Positions 12,691 through 23,205 of a DNA stretch of 64,000 bases are shown here, in pieces (the first letter of the stretch is position 1; every line of letters starts with the position of its first letter). This stretch comes from Apostichopus japonicus (taxonomy: Eukaryota > Echinodermata > Holothuroidea > Aspidochirotida > Stichopodidae): contig NC_092566.1 in NCBI RefSeq assembly GCF_037975245.1, positions 8,476,001 through 8,540,000 on the forward strand. Direction: 5' to 3'. The position numbers and the translations under genes were made by a program. The notes below the pieces were generated by a model. It was not told the DNA's origin. It ran no database searches and saw nothing but the letters and a program-made list of their open reading frames with translations.

Positions 12691-13232
12691 TTTGGTGAAA
12701 ACAACCAGGATATATAGGGTAGCATATAAACGCAACTCCTGGTGAAAATTTCACAAGGAACTGGTGAAATTTCACCAGGTTGTTTTTAGAGTGTAGGCCT
12801 TCATTCTTTACAATGATTAAATACGTACGTGATAATCACTACATAAGTACGTAGTAATTATTACGTACGTACGTAATAACACTACGTACGCACGTAGTAA
12901 TTATCACGTACGTACGTAAAACATATCACGTACGTACGTGATATTATTACGTACGTACGTAGTATTACCACGTACGTACGTGATAATTATTACGTACGTA
13001 CGTAGTATTATTACGTACGTACGTAATATATATTTTTTTTAACCATGTCCTCTCTAGATCTTCGTACGACCGTAACTTGGAACTGCACCGATTGTGCTCT
13101 ACGTTTACAAATTACCATAATAATAATAATACATAACCATTTAAGACGTGTATAACATCAATTAGCGTAGCAAACCTTTAAAGTAACATGCTGCATCATA
13201 ACAGTATACATAATAAATAATTTATTTATAAC

Positions 13233-13875
13233 ACCGTAGCACATGTCAGACCTGTCAGCATATATGCTACTGTGGAAATATTACTCAAAGGTTGTTTCAA
13301 CTAATGGCTGAGTCCAAACCACTGTCCCTATGTTTGACTATATAGTAAGTAGGCCTATACCTGGTAAAGATGGTTCAAATTGTTCATTTTATGTGTTTGC
13401 AGTGAAGTGTCACACACTTTCTTTAAAAATATGGACGAAATTATTGGCGAAACCATTAGAGTATAGTCTGGTTAGTCCAGTCAATCATTATGTTTATTGT
13501 TGTGTGTTTAGTATTTTCTGTTCCTTGGTAGCAACTGGTCATAATTGTAACACATGTTAAGAAATTATGTCACACATCTGTTTCAACTGATTAACGGGTA
13601 TACTCATCGTTAACAGTTTAAACTGATAAAGCCATGAGAATCGGCTGACCAGAATCACATCACTATATAGAAATGATGAAATTGACCCCATCAAAGAATT
13701 CACATGTTTGTGAATAAAATATAAAACATTAAGTCAAATTTGTGAGGACAAAAGCTTTCGGTAAGAGTATAATGAGTAAACAGTGTCCAAGAATTTCTGA
13801 ATAGACATATTACAGTAAGCACGTAAATGTCTTACTTAGAATAAGGGCCATACCCAATAATATGTGAAACTATTA
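13233..13875. other. No gene seen
   Basis: AT-rich DNA between the end of duplication copy A and the CACTA-like element. The 76-codon frame at 13,330 has no recognisable features. Confidence 0.5.
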
Positions 13876-14897
13876 CACTGAAAACTTAAATTGGTTCACC
13901 GACTAACAAAACGTTAGTCCATCTGGTGCCTCTCCCGATGAACATAGCCTTAGTCAGTTGCTATACCGACTAATTTATTCCGTAGTCAGTTGGATTTCTT
14001 AGTCGGTCATCTTAGTCCGTCAGCTTAGTCGATCAACAATTTTTTAGTCGGTAAATGTTTATTAGTCAGTTACATTAGTTGGTGACATTAGTCGGTCTTT
14101 ACCGACTAATTTATATGAGCCACCGACTAGTTTATAGCAGGTTTTACATTAGTCAGGATGGTGCCTCTCCCGACTAACCTTTCTTAGTCGGTATCGACTG
14201 ACTAGTTGCACTGACTAGATTCACTGAAAGAATTAAACCCGACTAGTTTCACTGACTAGTATCACTGAAAGAAAAGAGAGCAGAAGAAACACAAATATTG
14301 TGTACGTTGGCAGTATTTATTTCTGATAAAACTTCTGATGTCTACAAAAGGCTGACTTTCGACAGATAGAGAAGAAATCACTGTAAATAAAATCTGAAAA
14401 TCTGATTTTTTTTCCAACAAAGTTAAGACAAGTTAATGGATCAAACATGAATCGCAAAAGTATAGCACTGCACAATAATGCAAAGTTGAGTCTTGGGCAA
14501 GGGTTCCTCATGACTTTCGTTTTAAAGTGGTACCCCAAATCGACACCAGTTAAGTCTTCACGAACAAAGAGTGTTTCTCTTAACTACAAATGGCCTCCCA
14601 CTTGTCTTCAGGAAGCCAAAATCTGCACCATTATTGACCTGTGAACAGAAAATATGATATACGTGTAAGCACAGATACAGATATAGCACATGGTAACTCA
14701 CATTATCATAAACATACATTTACATTAAAATTTTATAACATATTGGGAGTTATACATTTAAATCTAGGTCCCTCAAATTATAAGCCAGGAATAGCAGCTT
14801 TACCAAATTATTATTAGCTTTGCACAGCATAACACCAAGTTATTTCTCAAAGCTTAATAATTATGTTAATCATGTTAATAATGATCCCAATAGACCG

Positions 14898-16420
14898 GGA
14901 TCCCAGAGGGTTTGGCTAGCTGGGAAGGTAACCAATTGCCTTGTACATCACAATGTTCACAGTGCATTCCTGTATATGAAACCTGACGACTGGCAAACCG
15001 ACTGTGGTGGGTGTGGCTGGGAGAGCAATTTTAAAGTCACCTGATAGCTAACCTAGATCAGTTTTCATGGTAACACATCAAAGTAAGTACAATATGTCAG
15101 GTATGGCCCCAAGAGCAACAAATGGCCATTGCCAGTAATTATTGGTGGTGGGGTACCCCTGCCAGTGATCTATAATTGACCCCTCAAGGCTGACCTAGGT
15201 CAGCTCATGAGGTAACCACTTGAAACCTACTGGAAAATGTTGGTTAGGACTTCAGATACAACTGATGGGTATTGCCAGTAATTTTTATTGGTGGGGTACC
15301 CCTGCCAGTAGACCCCCAAAATGCCCATCCCCCATTGACCTAGATGAGCTCATGATGTAACCAGTTGAAAACTACTGGAAAATGGTATCACTTCATATGT
15401 AAGGGATGGGAATTTCCAGTAATTTATATTGGGGGGGGGGTACCCCTGCCAGTAGACCCCCAAAATGCCCATTCCCTCATTGACTTAGGTCAGCTCATGA
15501 GATAACCAGTTGAAAAATTACTGGAAAATGATAGGTATCACTTCATATGTAAGGGATGGGCATTTCCAGTCATTTACATTGGTGGGGTAACCCTGTCAGT
15601 AGACCCCCAAAATGCCCATCCCCCATTGACCTAGATTAGCTCATGAGGTAACCAGTTGAAAGCTACTGGAAAATGATTGGCAGGACTCTATATATATGTA
15701 AGGGATGGGCATTTCCAGTAATTTATATTAGTGGGGTACCCCTGCCAGTAGACCCCCAAAAAGCCCCCCCCCCCTCATTGATCTAGGTCAGCTCATGATT
15801 TAACCAGTTGAAAACTACTGGAAAATTATTGACAGGATTCTATATGTAAGGGATGGGCGGACTCTGGCAGTGGTGGCCCACCAATATAAAATACTGGAAA
15901 TGCCCATCCTTACATATGAAGTGATACCTATCATTTTCCTGTAGGTTTCAACTGGTCAAATCATGAGCTCACCTAGGTCAATGAGGGGATGGGCATATTG
16001 GGGGTCTACTAGCAGGGGTACCCCACCAATAAAATTTACTGGCAATGCCCATCCCTTGTATCTGAAGTCCTAACCAACATTTTCCAGTAGGTTTCAAGTG
16101 GTTACCTCATGAGCTGACCTAGGTTAGCCGTGAGGGGTCAATTATAGATCACTGGCAGGGGTACCCCACCACCAATAATTACTGGCAATGGCCATTTGTT
16201 GCTCTTGGGGCCATACCTGACACATTGTTCTTACTTTGATGTGGTTACCATGAAAGCTGCTCTAGGTTAGCTATTAGGTGACTTTAAAATTGCTCTCCCA
16301 GCCACATCCACCACAGTCGGTTTGCCAGTCATCAGGTTTCATATACAGGAATGCATTGTGAACATTGTGATGTACCAGGCAATTGGTTACCTTCCCAGCT
16401 AACCAAACCCTCTGGACTCC
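14898..16420. repeat. Large imperfect palindrome with tandem arms
   Basis: The left arm (from CAGAGGGTTTGGCTAGCTGG, 14,903) is repeated inverted at the right end (CCAGCTAACCAAACCCTCTG, near 16,393-16,412). Both arms contain tandem units of about 150-180 bp built around GGTGGGGTACCCCTGCCAGT, TGACCTAGGTCAGCTCATGA and CCAGTTGAAAACTACTGGAA. The left arm has about five units, the right arm about two. The centre is near 15,880. Confidence 0.85.
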
Positions 16421-16559
16421 CGCTCTACAGATCAGTGAAAATTTGACCAAACTTATGAAGCTTGCACGTTAATGATATACTAGACTGGGTTTTTTTTAAA
16501 ACAGGTTATGAAAAGTATCTTAAATATCATTAAACAGTTGGGTACAATAGTTAAACTCA

Positions 16560-16785
16560 CTCTTCCATCTTTTTTCTCTATGGTACTTGTTCCTTTGCTT
16601 TTTGGACTCTTGGATAAACTCTTTTGTTCTGCGAAGGGTACCAATATATCATCTTAAAACATGTCTTTAAGCCATATATAACACAGTTCTCCTCTTCTGT
16701 TGTTGCCTCCACCCTGGTGTCGTACATCACAGGAAAGCTCACCCTTGACTTAGATATTTGGCTTTTCAATTCCTGCTGGAAGAAA
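16560..16785 (-). other. Conserved open segment in the CACTA-like element (copy 1)
   Basis: The minus strand carries a 63-codon frame (MKSQISKSRV...) shared with copy 2 at 30,065-30,256. Only a few residues differ. A donor-like GTGAGT follows at about 16,560. It may be a remnant exon of a transposon or captured gene. I do not recognise it. Confidence 0.2.
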
Positions 16786-18668
16786 GAAACAGCAAAGTAT
16801 TCATCATTTGAAAAAAAATATATATATAGTTGTCACCACAAAGTTATGTGAGATTTGCTTCCACTATAGTCTCAAAAAACAATCCCAAAGTTTGAAGCAG
16901 ACTGTATAAAGCTGAAAATTTGAACGAGAGTGTCATCACCATTACAACCAGAATCAAATGCCCAGAATACAGAGATAATAAAACATGGGCTAAATCTTTG
17001 TTTGTTTTTATGATCTTTAAAATTATAAAATTTTAGAAACAGAAATGCACTGAGCCAACTTATTTATAGGCCTAATCGTTTTTAATTGTTATTTTGCTTG
17101 CTCACATAACAAGCCTGTTTAGACCTAGGCTAGAGGAGAATCAGTACTTTGTTACACTAAGTTTGTCTTCGGTCGTTTTGATATAGTCTACTAGTAGTAC
17201 TAAAGTATATAATGGACCGGCGAAGACTAGAGAATACCCAGAGTTTTAGCAACTGCGTTAAACTGTATCATCTGATCTATTATTTACGCCAATGAGTTTC
17301 ATTCAATCTAGGATCAAAAAGAGAAAACTAATTAATCTTAACCTTTAAACTTTGCTACTAAACAGATATGGTTGAATTACAAATAAATGTCAAAAAAACA
17401 TCATAATCTAAGAATCGATGCATATACTGTACATATACATAAACAGAATAATTTGAATTCGCGCAAGTGAACCCTGCACTACATTGGACAGAAAAAAAAA
17501 CGTGCAATTAGACCAAACTAAACATACTCAATTTTCCGTTACTTCTACATAAAATATCAATGCAAATACAACAACTTACTCTTTTGGCAGTATACTAAAA
17601 GCACATGTTATAATAACTTCAGACTATCAAGCTTTCCTGAGAAAAAACGGTTAATACTTCTTACAGTAAGCAAGTCGACCGTGAAGGAATGTCGCAATTG
17701 TTTCCTGGGCGTGACCGGAAATTAAATACTAAAAAATGATAAATGAAAAGGTTAAATAGAACTGAAGCGTGCATCCTGACTGCTCGCAACATATAATACC
17801 GTTGACTAGCCAACATAATTTGTTCAGCCTACTGTGACTGTACGTTTGAAGGTCTAGCCTTGCTTATTCAATATCACAAAGCCTACCCATTTAGATTCAC
17901 ATGGGAAATTACAGGAAATCTTTACCAAATGAGTGTAGACTTCAAATAAACTATTGAGCCTTATAGTTCCAGCATTTGTTTGGGAATAAATAAGAAGATT
18001 ATGTGCCACTGTTCAATCTAGCCCAATACACACATAACACATTGTTAATTGGTGTTTAGGATGCACACTTTAGTGTTGAGAATGCACTGCAGTACCCAGT
18101 AGAAGCCTATAGGCTACTCACTGTCATTGCACTTGTGTATTGCGAAACGCCAACGTGACAACGGTAGCGTTACACTAACCATAATACAGTACTAGTGCCA
18201 GTGGCCTAACAATTAACTTTAATTTTACCTTCAAATTAACGGAATACCAGGTAGGCCGATGATGCAGTTAATACCTCCATTCTTCTAAAGACCTTCTTGG
18301 GTGATTTACGGTTGAAAGTTGCTTAGAGTGATCGTATGAAACTATGCCAAGCCCAGCAAGCTGCCGTTGCCTCTCGGTTTCCAAATTGGAGGTGAATCGA
18401 ATTGGGTTAAAATACATTAGTCTGTCGAGACCGACTAAGCTACGATTATGGCGTAAATCGGGTGTCCGTATCGTTCTTAGTCCATGGGTTAAAATACCTT
18501 AGTCCGTCGCCACCGACTAAGCTGCGATTATATTTTCCTTAGTCAGTGTAAACTAACTAAGAAGCAGCGATGAAACGAAGATTTTTGCTAGTCCGTGTGC
18601 ATTGACTAACGTTACAGACTAATTTAACGTTAGTCCGTGGCAATATTGACTAGTTTATTTTTTCAGTG

Positions 18669-20090
18669 TAGATGGCTTGGAAACATCCGGCTCGAATAGC
18701 CAGGATGCCGAGTTTTAGGGAGAGGATGGGGGAGGGGGGGGGAGGGTGCACCAACACTTCAAGTAGGGGACAGTACTCATGTCATGTAAGCGTTTGTACA
18801 CATGGTGGGGGGGGGGTGGAGGGGACAGTAGTTTGCATGAGGGAACTAGAGATGAAAATAGTTTACAAATATTCCACCTTGAAGCCTTTGAATTCATAAA
18901 TGTTTATTAAAACGTATTTATGATCTACATACTTAGACTATATACGATATTAATCGTTGATTATGTTTTCGTTTGTTTTCGCTCTATATTTAGGGTTTGC
19001 TTTGGAAATCGATTTACTACAATTGATATTATTGTGTCAATAATAACACAAACTATTACCAATGTTGCAGAATATTGTTAAAATTCATCAACTATTGTTC
19101 ATTTACCTTGTTATCAACCACATTGAACTAAATTGCGTTTAAGCTGGGCTATATATTAAGGATCTTTTTTCATTTGGCTCCAAACATTGCGACAGATCTG
19201 AGCCTTGTTCAACGTTTAATACCATATACTAGTTTCGCGACACGGAAAATATAGGCGTCTCAATAAATGGTTGCTATTCTGCTGGGAGAAAATGTTACTG
19301 CTGTTAAGTTAATACCGCTCTGCTTTTGTTGTGAATATATTTATTATATCATGTTTAATGTCAATATTTATTACTTAATTCAGTTTTAATGCGTTATACT
19401 AATTTGATTATCCTCAATCACGTGGCTTTAATATTGATTTTATCGAAAATTTCTTTAAAATAAAATAAAAATAAAAAACTGCGGCATTAAAAAAAAACAA
19501 GATTAATGTGATTTTCTTGTAACTTTGGTGCCTCTTTACGGTACCAATTAAACAAAAACGGCTGAAAAAATGTTATAACCCGTGCACTTCTCGTCTTTTG
19601 GAGGATTTCTATTGTTAGACTTATTTCTTCATGCAACGAAATGTTCCGATGCATTATAGTACTGTTCGTGCACAAAAGGTAACAAAGCTCCGGACTGGTT
19701 TATTTTCATAATGTGAATCATAGGAAGGATTGGAAAGGAAGGAAGAGGGGGAAGTTAAAATATTTGACAAAAGACTCTTGTTTTGAAGCAGTTTTTGACG
19801 ATTTTGTTTCGACAGGTTTCCAAAATCTATGGGGTTTTACCTAAAAATCATATTACAATTGAACACACCAGAGAGCTACTATGGTGGATGTATGTTACAT
19901 ATTTACACACACAAAAAATCAGCAATTGAGAATTAATAAGCGACGAATTACAGGTCTAGTAATCACTTTGTAAAACGTTCCCACGGTTAAAAAAAAATGG
20001 CGGATATTTTTCCATTTTTTTTTTCATTGTGTGATCAGTCGAATGTTCCATGGTAATGGGATTTTAGCATAGCACCGAGATATACACCAA
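18669..20090. other. No gene seen
   Basis: AT-rich DNA with G-rich tracts at 18,727-18,745 and 18,804-18,822. The short frames here are low-complexity. Confidence 0.5.
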
Positions 20091-20550
20091 CATAGGCGTA
20101 GGAGGCGGGGGAGGGGGCTGGGGGGCTGCAGCCCCCAACCATTTTTTTGGTGAAAATTCGGGCGACATGCTGAGAATTTTCGGGCACCTATACTGAAAGA
20201 AGAATAATTTGCAATGTGTTTTTCAATTTTTTTTTGTGAAAATTCGGGCAACATGCTGAGAATTTTTCGGGCACCTACTGAAAGAAGAATAATTTGCAAT
20301 GTGTTTTTCAATGGTTTAACTGATATTATTATGATCATTATTGTTGTAACGACTTTCCCCAATAATTCTAACCAATATGGAATGATTGTATGTTATTGGC
20401 ATGTGATGTAATAACCGATCAATGCCTATACGATATGCACATTAACATGTTGAACGCGCGCGGAGCTTGCGAAAAATTTTGGTTACATTTTTCGGGCAAG
20501 TCGTTACAGCCCCCCCCCCCCCCAAGTCAAATTAGGCTCCTACGCCTATG
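20091..20550. mobile_element. MITE with CATAGGCGTAGGAG ends
   Basis: The termini CATAGGCGTAGGAG (20,091-20,104) and CTCCTACGCCTATG (20,537-20,550) are perfect inverted repeats of 14 bp. Inside the left end are three G-runs (GGGGGAGGGGGCTGGGGGG), and inside the right end a C17-18 run. An 86-bp internal tandem duplication starts at 20,151 and 20,237 (TGAAAATTCGGGC...). No convincing target duplication was found. Confidence 0.7.
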
Positions 20551-21680
20551 TATATATAAGATGTATATATAAGATTCTTGACGACACAGACAAGATATAG
20601 ATGAAACACTATGGGCGTCGCCTATCTGATGGGACCGGTATGGGTTAAATATTTGAATGAATAAAAAAACGACCTAATTTAATAAACTGCTTGAAGTCGA
20701 TTGATACCGATCAATATGGCCTATAGGTGATCAAGTTACAGTGATTGGACACGCCTGTTTGTTCTACACGTGAGTATATGTATATATATGTTCATAAATA
20801 TATATATATATTACCCATTGAAATGGTACTAAATGTTTTGGTAACGCTATAATGAAGGTGCAAAGTAAACAACTCTATCCTGCAGAGGAAGTTTAAATAT
20901 TTGTTCTATGCTCCAAGTGTTTTCGCCCTTCATAAACTATGGAAAGAAGAAAAATGAAGGGTCTCAGATAAAGACATTGACATCCTTAAAGTTTGCGTCG
21001 ATTATGGTGCATTTCTCAAACTATTTAATACCTGCAACATAACAAACCGATGCAAATGTTTTGTTTCTAATAGTTAAGAAAACAAGACGAAAACTTAGAA
21101 ACTTTGTAAATATGCTTTGTACGTGTAATTAATACTACTGTATTTGAAAATGTATGGGCAATAAAATATCGAATAGAATCAAAGGCATACCTTTATGATT
21201 ATATTCCTTTATGATTATATATTTAAAAATTCTGGCGAATTTGATTCAACTCAAAATTGTTAACGAAATATAACTCAATAAAAATAATGATTATTAATAT
21301 GAAAATTGCATAGAACGGTGTTAATTTCACTGAGCTTTTAGTGCAGTAAGATGGAAGGTCGAAGTTAAAATTTGGCAAACACACATTATTGAGACTTTAA
21401 CTAATCCGTATTTACATGGCACGGTAATGTTTTAGGGACATCGGAGGCCGGATTTTGCATCGCTGCATTTCGAGAAATTCAACACAATTGGCAGTTGTTA
21501 AGCAAATAGAAGTAAATATATTCGAACAAAGTAACTTACAAATAAAGAAGCACTAAATATGTCCAAGTTTATTGCCTGAATTCTCGCCAACATTGGAAAG
21601 TCTTACCGAAGGCCATTTTAACGTAAACGTTTCTGTGTGAGTTTTGGAGAACTCGTAGCGAAAAACTCCAGTCGTACATG
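20551..21680. other. No gene seen
   Basis: AT-rich sequence with short TATATA runs near 20,560 and 20,780-20,810. No frame with protein character was found. Confidence 0.5.
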
Positions 21681-21683
21681 TCC

Positions 21684-22010
21684 ACCTGATACTCATAGCT
21701 AGTACAGTAACTATACTGTTCATGTTCCACAACCGTGCATCAGTAACTACTGCGCTGTGTTCGTAACACAGTAAAATGTGTTACAGGTGGCACAGTAATT
21801 ACTGCAAGTTTTTTCTTACTGCAGATTAAAAAAAAAAACTTAATTTAAAAATTTTAAATTAAAAAAAATTATTTAATTTTTTTTTTAAATTACTGCAAAT
21901 TTTCACCTGTCAGACTCGTAGTTCAAAGTGTAACAACTTTGCAGTTACTGATGCACGGTTGTGGAACATGAACAGTAGTTACCGTACTAGCTATTGAGTA
22001 TCGGGTGCCA
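21684..22010. mobile_element. Fold-back (hairpin) MITE
   Basis: The left arm around 21,689-21,753 (ATAGCTAGTACAGTAACTA... GTTCCACAACCGTGCATCAG) is matched inverted by 21,942-22,003 (CTGATGCACGGTTGTGGAAC). Between the arms lie GTGTTACAGGTG / CACCTGTCAG pieces and a perfectly AT-only stretch of about 70 bp. The whole 330 bp can fold as one hairpin. Confidence 0.8.
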
Positions 22011-22680
22011 CGTCTGAACAATATGACTTGATATGACAGGAAATCGACCTCGTTCGTAAAAATCTAACATTTTAGTTATACATTGCTTCAATTCTCCAGT
22101 TTGAAGAAAAGGTGGCAATGAATAAAATACCAATTAATAATCAAACTCTTCAGACGAAGAGTGTTGGAGCCCCATTATGTATTGGCTATATAACCGGGGC
22201 CAATTGACATTCCAATTAATGGTAACGTTTCCTTGGTTATCGGAATGTATGCACATTGACTTGAGTAGGTATAATACAATGGCAAACCAGAACTCAGTGC
22301 GGACATTCTGTCATTATCAAGGTTTCATCACTGCACAACAACAGGTCGACTGCATACTTACGAAAATATATACAACCCTCAATCTGATCGACAGAGAGTT
22401 TTACTGTTCTAATTAAACTATTGTAAAGGAAGTTAATAAAGGAATCTCAATAAACCTTCTACTAGTTGTATTCTATGGATTAAAATAGTCAACTATAAAT
22501 TATATTAATCAGCTTCCTGGAGATCCCTGTGCACCCGTGAAAGTTTTATTGCTTTTTGCTTAGCCAGCAATGAAGGATGCCTTTCAATTGCATTGAATCC
22601 ACCTATACACTGTGTCAACGCTTCATGAAATGTGATGGCGCTAGCTTAAAACTCAACGCTATTGTTACATGAAATACTAT
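22011..22680. other. No gene seen
   Basis: A 79-codon frame at 22,177-22,416 starts with ATG and has no recognisable motif. I do not support it as a gene. Confidence 0.45.
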
Positions 22681-22684
22681 TATG

Positions 22685-23035
22685 TCTTTTAAAGGCATCC
22701 GTGCAAAGAGAATAGCGCCTCATCAGGCCACGTATTCAGTGGACGGTGGCTGCATACATGCCGGTCAAAAAGGGAGTGTTTTGACCCTCTGGCAAGAGGC
22801 GACGATTCACGCACGCCATGCAATCTGGTCGACTTTTGACCGACCCTCTTCGCATCCTCCCGGGTTCTTTCGCGACATCAAGGGAGATATGACACGGGAT
22901 CCTAGGCCACAAAAAGTGCCATACCACCACCGGAGCGTTGTGAACTCCGGTGTGCCTTGAACCCTAGCACGATTTACCTGAAACCAACAAGACTTGGGTC
23001 TTTAGCAAGTCTCTATCACGTTGGCCACCACGTCA
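22685..23035 (-). repeat. tRNA-derived SINE-like unit
   Basis: Read on the minus strand, the unit starts near 23,035 with GACGTGGTGGCCAACGTGAT, like the A-box arm of Leu/Ser-type tRNAs (TGGCCGAGTGG). An anticodon-arm-like ACTTGC...GCAAGT-type fold follows, then a degenerate B box GGGTTCAAGGC near 22,960. A GC-richer body of about 250 bp follows to 22,685. The GC content stands out from the surrounding AT-rich DNA. The 92-codon frame on the opposite strand is probably incidental. Confidence 0.45.
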
Positions 23036-23124
23036 GCTGGTAATATATATATATATAAATGTTTGAATTAATATAATTATGTCAGAGATGAGTAAGCGAA
23101 AGGGTGAAAGAAGTATTGCATAAA

Positions 23125-23205
23125 GGAACTGTAGATGGATTCGAGCCCGGAACAACGAGGTTACCAGTCCACAACTCTACCCACTGTGCCATCTCACTAT
23201 AGTTA
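23125..23205 (-). repeat. tRNA-like sequence (SINE head or tRNA pseudogene)
   Basis: On the minus strand, TGGCACAGTGG (23,181-23,191) matches the A box and GGCTCGAATCC (23,137-23,147) the B box, about 34 bp apart. The anticodon region reads GGACTGGTAACC (GGT, Thr-like). The acceptor stem is not clearly paired, so a functional tRNA is unlikely. Confidence 0.5.

Larger units (their letters stand above)
9506..13066. mobile_element. 3.56-kb inverted-repeat DNA element with TACGTACG palindromes
   Basis: The left end TACGAAGACCTAGAGAGGAC and the inverted right end TACGAAGATCTAGAGAGGAC match with one change, and the inverted match runs on through CATGGT. The flanks repeat CGACCG (9,500-9,505 and 13,067-13,072), and copy B has the uninterrupted site CTCGACCGTAACTTGG near 45,255. 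This gives a 6-bp target duplication with a natural empty site. Just inside both ends are many copies of ATTACGTACGTACGTAAT (9,545-9,592 and 12,822-13,030). No transposase frame is visible, so it is non-autonomous. The interior holds a 76-bp tandem array and probably nested pieces. Confidence 0.9.
1..13232 (+). repeat. Segmental duplication, copy A
   Basis: Position 1 aligns with 35,790 and the match continues in the same orientation and order to about 13,232, where it meets 45,416 of copy B. Both copies hold the same LINE pieces and the same two-exon gene; the intron is 679 bp in both. By eye the non-coding DNA is well above 90% identical, so the event is recent. Copy A is longer because a 3.56-kb transposon sits at 9,506-13,066. 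The left end lies outside the window. The right junction falls in an AT-rich string (TAATTTATTTATA) shared by both copies. Confidence 0.95.
13876..18668. mobile_element. 4.8-kb CACTA-like non-autonomous element (complete copy)
   Basis: It begins CACTGAAAAC and ends TTTTTTCAGTG, with TA on both outer sides. Both ends carry dense subterminal repeats of ACCGACTAA / TTAGTCGGT (13,900-14,265 and 18,410-18,650) in both orientations, the arrangement known from CACTA/EnSpm elements, where the transposase binds such repeats. The interior contains a large inverted repeat and about 2.2 kb that recurs almost unchanged at 29,920-32,813. I see no transposase. A 2-bp target duplication is compatible with EnSpm, but TA also fits Tc1-type elements, so the superfamily is not certain. 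Confidence 0.82.

Noticed and set aside
22905-22935. Possible 5S rRNA match (CCATACCACC)
   Set aside because: Only ten bases agree; the flanks do not follow 5S rRNA.
22682-22960. 92-codon GC-rich frame that looked like a protein
   Set aside because: It overlaps a tRNA-derived SINE-like unit on the other strand and has no motif.
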